A stretch of 64,000 nucleotides of DNA from Bradyrhizobium zhanjiangense (GTDB lineage Bacteria > Pseudomonadota > Alphaproteobacteria > Rhizobiales > Xanthobacteraceae), in NCBI RefSeq assembly GCF_004114935.1, contig NZ_CP022221.1, positions 5,291,001 through 5,355,000 of the forward strand, read 5' to 3'. Under the pieces are notes generated by a model. That model worked only from the letters and a program-made list of their open reading frames with translations, did no database searches and was not told where the DNA came from. A program made the position numbers and the translations under genes. How positions within the stretch are numbered: position 1 is the first letter of the stretch; the number at the start of each line of letters is the position of its first letter. Below are positions 38,234 to 45,334 of this stretch, piece after piece.

Positions 38234-39427
38234 TCATGATGTATCGCAGCGAGGTGCTGCGCGTCGCTGCGCTGGCGCACGCGGCACAGGTCCAATCTCG
38301 ACCATGCGGCCTCCGCAGATGGGGCACAAGTCGAGGCGGTGACCAAGGAGGATGGCGCAGCGCTCACGATAGTTGACAGCTTCGGCAGGCGGAGGTGGCT
38401 GCGGCGCGTCAAGCGCCGCTCGGATGCGCGCGAGTTTGGCGGCGCGGCAGGCGTTCGCCAGGAAACCAAAATGACGGATGCGGCGGAACCCCTTCGGCAA
38501 TATGTGGAGCAGAAAGCGACGAAGGAACTCCTCAGTGTCGAGTGTCATCACTTTGGATTTGTTGCCAGCGCGATAATCCTTCCACCGGAAGCGGACGTGG
38601 CCCTGGTCACAGCTAAGGAGCCGGCCGTTGGCGATCGCAACGCGATGGGTGTAGCGCCCAAGATAGGCCAGAACCTGTTCTGGTCCGCCGAAGGGACGCT
38701 TGGCGTAGACGACCCACTCGACCTTGCGGAGGGCGTTTAGATGGCTGGCGAATGCCGCTGGCTCGACGAGGTGCGCGAGATGGCCGAAGAATTGGAGCTT
38801 GGTGCCATCGAACGCCGCCTGCAGGCGCTCCAGGAATAGCCGACGATACAATCGTGACAGGACGCGAACGGGAAGGAAGAAGCCGGGGCGACAATGAACC
38901 CAGCTTCCATCAGGGGCGATCCCGCCGCCTGGCACGAGGCAATGGGCATGTGGATGATGCGTCAGGGTCTGGCCCCAGGTATGGAGAATGGCGATCATCC
39001 CGGTCTCGGCACCGAGATGCTTCGGGTCGGCGCTGATGAGACGGATCGTCTCGGCTGCTGCCTTGAGCAGGATGTCGTAGACCACCGCCTTGTTCTGCAG
39101 CGCGATGGCGGCCACGGGCGCCGGCACGGTGAAGACGACATGGAAATAGGGGACCGGCAGCAGGTCGGCCTGGCGCTCGACGAGCCATTGGGCGCGCGCG
39201 AGCGCTTGGCACTTTGGACAGTGCCGATCGCGACAGCTGTTATAGGCGACGCGGACCAGGCCGCAGTCGTCGCACCGCTCGACGTGGCCGCCGAGCGTCG
39301 CTGTGCGACACGCCTCGATGGCCGCCATCGCACGGCGCTGATCGGAGGACAGCCGAGGACCCTGCGCGGCACGGAACGCGCCGCCGTGGCGGCGGAGGAT
39401 GTCCGCCACCTCGAGCACGGGGCGCAT
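38234..39427 (-). CDS. IS91-family transposase (HUH/Y2 rolling-circle)
   Basis: A 397-residue transposase. The N-terminal zinc-binding domain has CDDCGLVRVAYNSCRDRHCPKCQALARAQWLVERQADLLP (about residues 51-90). The HUH motif is HHPHAHCLVPGGGI (about 156-169). LAYLGRYTHRVAIANGRLL with the catalytic tyrosine region lies near 255. It starts rolling-circle transposition at the origin end. It lies nine bp after the accessory recombinase. Length and motifs are complete, so it may be active. Confidence 0.94.
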   Translation of the reverse strand: MRPVLEVADILRRHGGAFRAAQGPRLSSDQRRAMAAIEACRTATLGGHVERCDDCGLVRVAYNSCRDRHCPKCQALARAQWLVERQADLLPVPYFHVVFTVPAPVAAIALQNKAVVYDILLKAAAETIRLISADPKHLGAETGMIAILHTWGQTLTHHPHAHCLVPGGGIAPDGSWVHCRPGFFLPVRVLSRLYRRLFLERLQAAFDGTKLQFFGHLAHLVEPAAFASHLNALRKVEWVVYAKRPFGGPEQVLAYLGRYTHRVAIANGRLLSCDQGHVRFRWKDYRAGNKSKVMTLDTEEFLRRFLLHILPKGFRRIRHFGFLANACRAAKLARIRAALDAPQPPPPAEAVNYRERCAILLGHRLDLCPICGGRMVEIGPVPRAPAQRRAAPRCDTS

Positions 39428-39436
39428 ATGCGCAGC

Positions 39437-40297
39437 TCAGTCGGGTGGGATCACCCTGACGGAGAGTCCATCGAATGGGCTGGTCGTGCGGGCGAGCAGA
39501 TTGGTCGCGACCTGAGCGTAGCGCGCGGTCGATCCCAGCTCGGCATGTCCGAGCAGAACTTGAATGATGCGAATGTCGATCCCGCTTTCCAGGAGATGGG
39601 TCGCAAACGAGTGCCGGAGCGTATGGACAGTAATCGGCTTGGCAAGCCGAGCGCGGCGGCGGGCGGCGCGGCAGGCCGCCTGGACGCAGCGGACGCTGAC
39701 ATGTTCACTGGGGTCTTGGCCTGGAAATAGCCATAGCCCCGGTCGGGCTCGCATCCAGTACGTGCGCAGAATCTCCAGCAGTCGCGGAGAAAGCATCGCG
39801 TAACGATCCCTGCCGCCCTTGCCGTTCTCGATGTGGATCAACATTCGTTTGCTGTCGATCGAGCTCACCTTCAGGCGGACGACTTCACTAGCCCGTAAGC
39901 CAGCCGCATAAGCCGTCGCCAGCACGACGCGATTGCGCACCCCTGTAACCGCGTCCAGGAAGCGCTCGATCTCTTCGGCACTAAGCACGAGCGGGAGCTT
40001 GTCAGGCTTCTGGCCACCGATGATCCGCTCGAATGCCTCCGTCTGCCCGAGTGTGACGCCGTAGAAGAACCGCAGCGCGCAGGCCACCTGATTGATGTGG
40101 GACCACGAACGCTTTTGGCCGATGAGATGCAGTTGATAGGCGCGGACCTGCTCGAAACTCAACCGGTCCGGGGCGTAGCCGAAATGGCGGCTAAACTTTG
40201 CGATCGCATAGATATAGGATTGTTGAGTCGACGGCGACAGATTGCGGACCGTCATGTCCTCGATCATGCGCTGCCGAAGAGGGCTCATGGTAGCCAT
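39437..40297 (-). CDS. IS91-associated tyrosine recombinase
   Basis: A 286-residue integrase with the phage SAM-like domain (RQRMIEDMTVRNLSPSTQQSYIYAIAKFSRHFGYAPDRL). The catalytic set is YAAGLRASEVVRLKV (Arg), ITVHTLRHSFATHLLESG (H-x-x-R) and VLLGHAELGSTARYAQV (His, Tyr). This protein accompanies many IS91 transposases. AGGAG lies eight bases before ATG 40297; a longer frame to 40339 would lack such a site. Its exact role in IS91 transposition is not settled. Confidence 0.92.
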   Translation of the reverse strand: MATMSPLRQRMIEDMTVRNLSPSTQQSYIYAIAKFSRHFGYAPDRLSFEQVRAYQLHLIGQKRSWSHINQVACALRFFYGVTLGQTEAFERIIGGQKPDKLPLVLSAEEIERFLDAVTGVRNRVVLATAYAAGLRASEVVRLKVSSIDSKRMLIHIENGKGGRDRYAMLSPRLLEILRTYWMRARPGLWLFPGQDPSEHVSVRCVQAACRAARRRARLAKPITVHTLRHSFATHLLESGIDIRIIQVLLGHAELGSTARYAQVATNLLARTTSPFDGLSVRVIPPD

Positions 40298-40489
40298 CTG
40301 GGTCTCCTGTCTTGAGAGGGGTGGTGCGAAGACCAACATCCTCTCAGACAGGACACCTCAGTTCACCAGGCTTGCCCCCACTCCCGCGTAGCGGGTTCGT
40401 TCAATCCTGGGCGAGATCAAATCGGAATACCCGGGCGAGATCATCGGAATCGGCACCTCTGAGCCCCTCATTCAATCTTGACTTGTCTA

Positions 40490-40504
40490 GAACATAATGC
40501 GAAC
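40490..40504. promoter_or_regulatory. LexA (SOS) box
   Basis: GAAC-ATAATGC-GAAC exactly matches the alphaproteobacterial LexA site GAAC-N7-GAAC. It lies 32 bp before the start of the small gene at 40536. Removing the IS21 insertion puts it about 41 bp before the GTG of the divergent HNH-like gene at 31748. One LexA site could thus have controlled both sides. Confidence 0.75.
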
Positions 40505-40535
40505 ATTGCCTAGCTAATCTGTTCGGTTCTTCCCA

Positions 40536-40751
40536 ATGCCTGAAGCGCTCGCTCCGAAGCTCCAATCAGACGCGCAGGCTTTGGAGACGGCTGCCGATCA
40601 GGCGATAGCAGCTTGCGGCGGTGACGCGCGCGAAGCTGTGAAAGCGCTGTTGATCGCGAACGAGTTTTTAGAGCGCGAGATGGAAGAGCGCGTGTCGCGC
40701 GGATACGTTCGCGGCATGAAGCACGGCCGGTTCTCTACCTATTCAGGTTGA
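40536..40751 (+). CDS. Small predicted SOS-regulated hypothetical protein
   Basis: A 71-residue acidic, helical protein (LQSDAQALETAADQAIAACGGDAREAVKALLIANEFLEREMEERVSRGYVRGMKHGRFS). It has no membrane segment. The pattern AIAACGGDARxAVKALLxANxFLE is one I know from short rhizobial hypothetical proteins without assigned function. The LexA box directly upstream suggests induction by DNA damage. A role in replication or repair control is an inference from regulation only. Confidence 0.75.
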   Translation: MPEALAPKLQSDAQALETAADQAIAACGGDAREAVKALLIANEFLEREMEERVSRGYVRGMKHGRFSTYSG

Positions 40752-41113
40752 GCCTCGGATACTGATGCAAGATCATTTGGGTTCCGAGTGCCTTCTCGCG
40801 ATCCCGAGCAGCCTCCGCCGGACGACGGCGCTCTATAGCCTGGTCCACCGTGATTTCTTCATGGTCGAACCCAACCTGATCAGCCAAGTGTTGGGATCAT
40901 CACCCATTGGCGCACCATGACGACGGCGAGTCCACCTTACCATAAGCTTCTGTCGAGGTCTGCAATGTGCCGCTTCCGAGACTCTCATTTCGCTGCTCCC
41001 TAGCATTTCTCACACCAAGTTTGAACTGTGAACCAACTCACACGTCAGGTGAATGTTGAGAAGTATGCTCGCTGTGCGCGCGTTACTGGAATGCGAAACA
41101 ATGGAGCCAACCG
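40752..41113. other. Intergenic with two weak overlapping small frames
   Basis: On the minus strand a 50-codon stretch (GFDHEEITVDQAIERRRPAEAARDREKALGTQMILHQYPRL) ending near 40746 looks protein-like but has only a TTG start without ribosome site. On the plus strand ATG 40765 opens 51 codons. One of them may be a remnant; I cannot support either as a gene. The rest is featureless. Confidence 0.4.
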
Positions 41114-41515
41114 ATGAATGTTGCGATCGATAAATCGAAACTGGCTAACACCGAAGAAGAATATAGAGCGCTGGTCAACAGCGATGCGAACTGGATAGCG
41201 AGAACACCGGAAGATGTTCGCAAACTCCGCAGTTCGCAAGAAAGTCCTCTCTCTAAGCTATCCGATGCAGATTTCGAAGCGTTTTTCACCTCCCTTACTT
41301 ACGGGAACGGCGGCATCTCTGGTGGCTCCTATCGGCCGCTTATGGGAGGTCTGACCATCAAAGAAATCTTTGATGTGTTCGCCAGCTTCGGAATGGCAAT
41401 GAAGTACGCGCTGGATAACCAAGAAGCGAAATGCCAGAACGGCTCATGTGTGTATGAATGGGGCAGCTTTTGCTCTCATGTCACATGCATACCGCAGAAG
41501 AAGCCGCCAAATTGA
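41114..41515 (+). CDS. Hypothetical protein with cysteine-rich tail (possible peptide precursor)
   Basis: A 133-residue protein. Residues 1-100 form a helical acidic region (IDKSKLANTEEEYRALVNSDANWIARTPEDVRKLRSS, then PLSKLSDADFEAFFTSLTY, then GGSYRPLMGGLTIKEIFDVFASFGM). The last ~30 residues contain C-QNGSC-VYEWGSFCSHVTC before a basic end. A leader-like N-terminus and a compact four-Cys tail recall ribosomal peptide precursors, but no modifying enzyme gene is adjacent. A plain small cytoplasmic protein is equally possible. No ribosome site of note. Confidence 0.65.
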   Translation: MNVAIDKSKLANTEEEYRALVNSDANWIARTPEDVRKLRSSQESPLSKLSDADFEAFFTSLTYGNGGISGGSYRPLMGGLTIKEIFDVFASFGMAMKYALDNQEAKCQNGSCVYEWGSFCSHVTCIPQKKPPN

Positions 41516-41888
41516 GTGCTGGGGCTCGTGATTTCCCCATCACGGACTTCGGCCTATCTAAGACTGAGGTCGCTTGTTGGCGGCCTCTTTCTATTCCTGC
41601 CTAAATCGTCAAGGCTCTTAGTGACGCCGGTGGTCACCACAGCCCCTGGTGGAGCAGCCCCAGCCTACCCTCAAAAGCCATCCTGTAGCCGTCTCTCCGC
41701 CCTCGGCAGTTTCGCAGTAAGCGTAAACGTTCCTCGCCTTAATGGTGCCGCTGGACTGTTTGGACCCCGATATCTACTTTCGCTCGGAAGACTTCGGCGC
41801 GCGCGGGATGCGCAGGGCGCGTATAAATCAGAAACCGCGTACCCGTATAACTCGAAGACGCGGCATAGATCCAATCGCAAGCGCAACC

Positions 41889-41975
41889 TCAGGAACGCAT
41901 CGCGTCGATGGTGTGGGCGATCAGGATCGCTATGCTGACGCCGATAAGAATAACGAGAACCCAATTTAAATACAC
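41889..41975 (-). CDS. 28-residue single-helix membrane protein (GTG start)
   Basis: The frame reads YLNWVLVILIGVSIAILIAHTIDAMRS after the start, one membrane helix with a short polar end. GGAGG lies five bases before the GTG at 41975. The strong ribosome site and pure membrane-helix coding make a real tiny gene likely. Similar very short membrane proteins are common in Bradyrhizobium. Function unknown. Confidence 0.6.
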   Translation of the reverse strand: MYLNWVLVILIGVSIAILIAHTIDAMRS

Positions 41976-42098
41976 GTTCGCCTCCAATCTTTGGAATTGA
42001 ACGCGCGCAATTGTGCACAGTCAAAAACAACCGGCCGAGATTATTAATTTCGGCTTTGGGCTGAGGATTCAAGGTAACTGTTGCGTCCGCTGTCGGCC

Positions 42099-42170
42099 CT
42101 ATCGATGGAATGCCATGAACAGAAGAAACCCGACAACGCACGCCGCGAGTGAGAGCAAGTAAACACCCAC
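42099..42170 (-). CDS. Possible 23-residue membrane peptide
   Basis: From GTG 42170 the frame reads GVYLLSLAACVVGFLLFMAFHR and stops, again a single membrane helix. A GGGGGG run upstream is the only ribosome-site candidate. Reported because it lies 120 bases from the 28-residue membrane protein with the same layout; it could be chance. Confidence 0.35.
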   Translation of the reverse strand: MGVYLLSLAACVVGFLLFMAFHR

Positions 42171-42344
42171 GACACCCCCCGACTCACCTCGAACTAGGGA
42201 TTTAATTGGGAAGTCGCACTATCCGATCGTCAAGCCCAAGCTTCCAAGAAGCGGTTGATATGCCCTATAACCCGGCCGGTCGCAGCGCTAATGGCTCGGA
42301 GGGATAGCCGGCGGTCCGTCGGGCAGGCACGGGGGAGTGTCTGC

Positions 42345-42383
42345 GCTGATAACGATCGCTGATAATGATCGCTGATAACGATA
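42345..42383. repeat. Three tandem 13-bp repeats
   Basis: GCTGATAACGATC (42345-42357), GCTGATAATGATC (42358-42370) and GCTGATAACGATA (42371-42383) lie head to tail in an A/T-richer patch. They look like an iteron or binding-site array. No gene starts within 400 bases on the plus strand. Confidence 0.7.
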
Positions 42384-42673
42384 TTCTAGCTTCAAATAAG
42401 CAAAATAAAACATTCTGTGATGGAGATTAAATAAGACTTCAATCCCACTCTCAAGACCTCGGGGTCGCAACCAGCGCATTCGAACCGAGCTTCGCGCTCG
42501 CCTTGCCGCCGCCGTTTTCCACACTTATAGGCAAACGACCTCGGTTTGGGAGCCGAGGTCGCCAACCCTTGGGGTAGGTTTGCTCCCGACGGGGGCTTTT
42601 GACTTGGGGATTGGTCGGGAGCTTGGATTCGACTCGGAATCGGGAAAGTCGTTCCGCTTGCCACAAAATAAAA

Positions 42674-42701
42674 CGGCCCCGGCGTCCGTTCGCTGGGGCC
42701 G
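42674..42701 (-). terminator. Strong hairpin followed by T-rich tail on the minus strand
   Basis: CGGCCCCGGCG (42674-42684) pairs with CGCTGGGGCCG (42691-42701) with one G-T pair. On the minus strand it is followed by TTTTATTTTG, the form of a rho-independent terminator. No convincing minus-strand gene is left upstream of it. Confidence 0.5.
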
Positions 42702-42855
42702 CTGCATTTCTGGATGCCAATCCGACAGCTTGCGGGTCATTCCGAGGGCTCGCCATTGCGAACCGGCGAGTACCGCTGTTATCCCTCGAGGGTGCTTGCA
42801 CAGGAACGTTTAGCCCCGCCCGGCGTCGAATGGCGACAAAACCCGCGGTTCGCCC

Positions 42856-43003
42856 ATGGACAGAGCGGTTGCTTATGCGATTTCGACTTTAATCGTCCTC
42901 TTCGGCGTCTGGATCATTGCTGCCGGCCTGTCCTCCAGCTCTGATCGTCGTCGGGCTCGTCCCCATAGTGATCGGGCTTGTAAGCGCTTTCGGTCCCATC
43001 TGA
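42856..43003 (+). pseudogene. Small two-helix membrane protein, frameshifted
   Basis: ATG 42856 opens DRAVAYAISTLIVLFGVWIIAAGLSSS, a membrane helix, then becomes Arg-rich nonsense. Another frame, entered at the same place, reads ALIVVGLVPIVIGLVSAFGPI and stops at 43003, a second membrane helix. Together they form the kind of ~49-residue two-helix protein often seen in this genus. One extra base (or two lost) near 42930-42945 breaks it. Confidence 0.6.
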
Positions 43004-43070
43004 TGGGTTCGTCCCCTTCCCGAAGCGGAACGGCACCAACGCCCCTCGAGTTGTCTTCAGAGAGGCGATC

Positions 43071-43262
43071 GTGGATCTAACCGAGATTGAGCGCGCGTTC
43101 TTAAGGCAGCTGTCTTCCGAACCGTGGATCAGCACTCCGCTGTTCGATCACGATCTCGTCGCGCGGCTGGTGGAGCTAGGTATGGTTGATGCAATCCCCC
43201 AAACATCGGGCGACACCGAATACCGCATCACCGCGGAGGGTCGCGCGGCTTTGAGCGGATAG
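43071..43262 (+). CDS. Small winged-helix-like hypothetical protein (GTG start)
   Basis: A 63-residue protein: DLTEIERAFLRQLSSEPWISTPLFDHDLVARLVELGMVDAIPQTSGDTEYRITAEGRAALSG. The L-V-E-x-G-x-V...Y-R-I-T-x-E-G-R-A-A-L end is typical of small winged-helix domains. It starts at GTG, with GAGAGGCGATC upstream. Other short proteins here end in similar ways (57587, 62773). DNA binding is possible but unproven. Confidence 0.65.
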   Translation: MDLTEIERAFLRQLSSEPWISTPLFDHDLVARLVELGMVDAIPQTSGDTEYRITAEGRAALSG

Positions 43263-43481
43263 CGGTGCCTCTCACGAGCTGCCTGCGCTTCTCTCTCAAA
43301 AGCTTGGTGACATTCTGCCGTTAATTCAGCGCGTCGTCCCTTGCCCATGCCTCGCAGAATCCGGTCGGCCATCCGGTAACCCTTGCGCCGCGCTCTCTGG
43401 CGTGACTGATTGCACTCTACTGGCATGGTCCTTGCCAATCCCAGCCTATCTCCGTCGGTCCTGGCAGGGAGCCGTTTCGCG

Positions 43482-43631
43482 ATGAAACAGAAATCTCGAG
43501 TCCCAAAGCCGCGCAAGCCTACTCTGGCACACATGGTCTCCGATCTGGTGAGATTGCGTAAAGCCATGGAGGACCTTGAGGGGCTGAGAGAGAAGGTCCG
43601 TCTAGCCGAAGCCGCTCGCGTATTGCACTAA
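43482..43631 (+). CDS. Small basic helical hypothetical protein
   Basis: A 49-residue protein: KQKSRVPKPRKPTLAHMVSDLVRLRKAMEDLEGLREKVRLAEAARVLH. A basic arm is followed by one long amphipathic or coiled helix. CAGGGAG precedes the ATG by about 12 bases. No family recognised. Confidence 0.45.
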   Translation: MKQKSRVPKPRKPTLAHMVSDLVRLRKAMEDLEGLREKVRLAEAARVLH

Positions 43632-43759
43632 GATTGGCGCGTTTGAGGCGAGTTGAGAAATCCATTCGCCTCCGGGGCGGTTCGGCGTGCTTTAGTCGCT
43701 CGCCGCCACCCGTAAATTTCCCAATATCGCTCGCATCGAGCTCATTCGATCATTTCGAA

Positions 43760-43921
43760 ATGAGATCGTCGAAGCCAAAGGAATGGACTGACGCTGAGCG
43801 GAAGCGGCTTGCATGGCTGGCGCGTCGTCGTGTCGTGTCGGAGATAGCGGCGGCGCTCGGTCGGCACACCGGATCCGTGAGGCGAATGGCGCGCGCAATG
43901 GGTCTCATTCTGAAAAAATAA
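43760..43921 (+). CDS. Small SANT/HTH-like protein
   Basis: A 53-residue protein: SKPKEWTDAERKRLAWLARRRVVSEIAAALGRHTGSVRRMARAMGLILKK. The W-T-D-x-E-x-x-x-L...I-A-x-x-L-G-R-x-x-G-S-V-x-x-x-A-x-x-x-G pattern is that of short Myb/SANT or GcrA-like helix-turn-helix proteins. ATG 43760 starts the conserved part directly; upstream codons are not conserved-looking. It probably binds DNA. Confidence 0.6.
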   Translation: MRSSKPKEWTDAERKRLAWLARRRVVSEIAAALGRHTGSVRRMARAMGLILKK

Positions 43922-44014
43922 TCTTGCCCACCTCTAGCCTGATCTCTTGCGCTCGCCCCATGGTCTCGGCCAGCATTCGCAATCTGGTCGACCCGGGACG
44001 GAAGGCAGAGCCGG

Positions 44015-44530
44015 ATGAGCGCGATTGATGCTAATGACGAGGAATGGGACGAGATCGCCGGGCTTCTCGTTTGTCACCGATCCGGGAAGCAGGTGCATTG
44101 GAATGAGCACATTCCGGGCCGCTGGAAGAGGCATCATTCGCTCAAGGCTAAACGGCGCTGCCAGAACTCACCCGGCGTCTACCGTCTCGTAGCTCTCAGC
44201 GAAAATGGAGAGCCTGCCCCGTTGTTCCGCTTGTGCGGCAAAGATCTTACCGGCACGCTTTATATTGGCGCGGAGGGAAGGACGTTTGCTCTTGGTAGTA
44301 GAGTGCACGCGCTCGTGAACTCTCTACTTCCGAAAAGGCGAGGACAACATGTGGCGGGCCTGCGACTCCGACGGCACGCAACGCTTTCTGATCTGTTTCC
44401 AACGCACCAGCTCGCGGTGACGTGGTGCTACTCGCAGCTTCCAATGTACGCGGAGGGGCTCCTCTTCGAGACCTATTTCGCTTCGTTTGGGGATCACCCG
44501 CCTTTGAACTTTCGTGTACCCAATCGTTAG
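44015..44530 (+). CDS. GIY-YIG-like hypothetical protein
   Basis: A 171-residue protein. After 50 residues come SPGVYRLVALSENGEPAPLFRLCGKDLTGTLYIGAEGRTFALGSRVHALVNSL, which fits GIY-YIG (here G-V-Y...L-Y-I-G), and the following helix with a catalytic-type Arg. HVAGLRLR and EGLLFETYFASFGDHPPLNF follow, giving the conserved Glu late in the fold. Such proteins are nicking-type nucleases in repair, restriction or mobile DNA. The similarity is by motif only. Confidence 0.65.
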   Translation: MSAIDANDEEWDEIAGLLVCHRSGKQVHWNEHIPGRWKRHHSLKAKRRCQNSPGVYRLVALSENGEPAPLFRLCGKDLTGTLYIGAEGRTFALGSRVHALVNSLLPKRRGQHVAGLRLRRHATLSDLFPTHQLAVTWCYSQLPMYAEGLLFETYFASFGDHPPLNFRVPNR

Positions 44531-44681
44531 ACCGACGCAGATTTCATCGCTCATCGTCCTGAGAGCGTGGCTACTACGCCCTGGGTTGAATAACTACTGC
44601 GCGCAAAATCCGCTGAACTATCTGATGCAAGCCACTGTGGCGCTCAAGAACGAACTGACCGCCCGAGCGCGCTGACCGAAC

Positions 44682-44762
44682 ATGAACGGCATCGGCCGAC
44701 GCACCGCGATCTCCATGCTCATGCTGTCGGTCGTGGCAGTCGTTTGGAGCCTGACGCTTTGA
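44682..44762 (+). CDS. Possible 26-residue membrane peptide
   Basis: ATG 44682 opens NGIGRRTAISMLMLSVVAVVWSLTL, a positively charged start and one membrane helix. No clear ribosome site. It fits the series of tiny membrane proteins in this region. Confidence 0.35.
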   Translation: MNGIGRRTAISMLMLSVVAVVWSLTL

Positions 44763-44803
44763 AGCCTTGCTCTCGCTCTCCGATTGCGCGAGCATCATCG
44801 CTG

Positions 44804-45271
44804 ATGACTATGCACATCGAGAAACTAGCGTGGGCCGTCGGATTGCTGGAAGGCGCGAAACGCATTATCGCGGCCGATCCGTCCGCCACAATTCAACAGA
44901 TCGGTCTCTCTCTCTACCTCCTTATTGGCTTCAGCATAGAGAATGCGTTGAAGTCCGTTATTGAAGAGAACGGACAGCTCAGCGGAAAACTCAAACACTC
45001 TCACAATCTCACGGATCTACTTACGAAGGCGACAGATTGTGGATTGTCTCTCACGGCTGAAATCGACGAATTTATCCGAGATGTGTCTCGCTACCACGCG
45101 GAGTTCGCATTCAGATATCCTGAGAAAGCTGGGTGGGTGACCCTCTACAATCCCGAACCAGCGGTGCGAATGCTTGAGGACTTTCTCACGATCGTCACCC
45201 GCACGAAAAACCTGGCCGACATTTTTGGCTGGAAGCCAAATATGTCCGATTTCCTTCGTGGCCAACGCTGA
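44804..45271 (+). CDS. HEPN-like hypothetical protein
   Basis: A 155-residue all-helical protein. IGLSLYLLIGFSIENALKSVIEENGQLSGKLKHSHNLTDLLTKATDCGLSLTAEIDEFIRDVSRYHAEFAFRYPEK follows the HEPN pattern: a helix with E-x-x-L-K, H-x-L-x-x-L, then R-Y-H...R-Y-P-E. HEPN domains are found in RNases of toxin and defence systems and in non-catalytic nucleotide-related proteins. The strict R-x4-6-H catalytic motif is not obvious, so activity is uncertain. It lies 63 bp before the predicted Ntn-hydrolase in the same direction. Confidence 0.55.
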   Translation: MTMHIEKLAWAVGLLEGAKRIIAADPSATIQQIGLSLYLLIGFSIENALKSVIEENGQLSGKLKHSHNLTDLLTKATDCGLSLTAEIDEFIRDVSRYHAEFAFRYPEKAGWVTLYNPEPAVRMLEDFLTIVTRTKNLADIFGWKPNMSDFLRGQR

Positions 45272-45334
45272 TTGCTTTAGTATCATCTTGCGCTCGCCTT
45301 GCGGTTGGGGAATCGTTGGCGAGGAGAGAATCAA

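Larger units (their letters stand above)
37887..40398 (-). mobile_element. IS91-family element (rolling-circle) with accessory tyrosine recombinase
   Basis: The unit lies inside the right end of the IS21 element: IS21 end motifs stop at about 37886 and resume at about 40404. It holds an HUH transposase and an upstream tyrosine recombinase on the minus strand. GTTC (inverse of the IS91 target GAAC) lies at the left junction (37887-37890) and twice at the right (40395-40402). A strong hairpin sits at the transposase-distal end. IS91 makes no target duplication, so ends are approximate by a few bases. Confidence 0.8.
31764..40455 (+). mobile_element. IS21-family element carrying nested RIT and IS91 insertions
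   Basis: Left end TGCTGATTCCGCTCGATG (from 31764) and inverted right end TGCCGATTCCGATGATC (ending 40455) are related terminal repeats. CCTCTGAG flanks both ends (31756-31763 and 40456-40463), an 8-bp target duplication. Inside are istA (split by the RIT element), istB, and the repeated GATCTCGCCC-type end motifs on both sides. The right end is itself split by an IS91-type element. Order of events: IS21 first, then RIT and IS91 independently. Confidence 0.93.

Noticed and set aside
42451..42801. Minus-strand frame ending near the 42674 hairpin
   Set aside because: The terminator-like hairpin lies inside the frame, and the composition is Arg/Pro/Ser-rich without recognisable order.
43148..43426. 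Minus-strand frame with protein-like start (PVECNQSRQRARRKGYRMADRILRGMGKG...)
   Set aside because: It overlaps the better supported 43071-43262 gene by more than 100 bases on the other strand, and its last third reads as the shadow of that gene. A shorter real gene here cannot be excluded.
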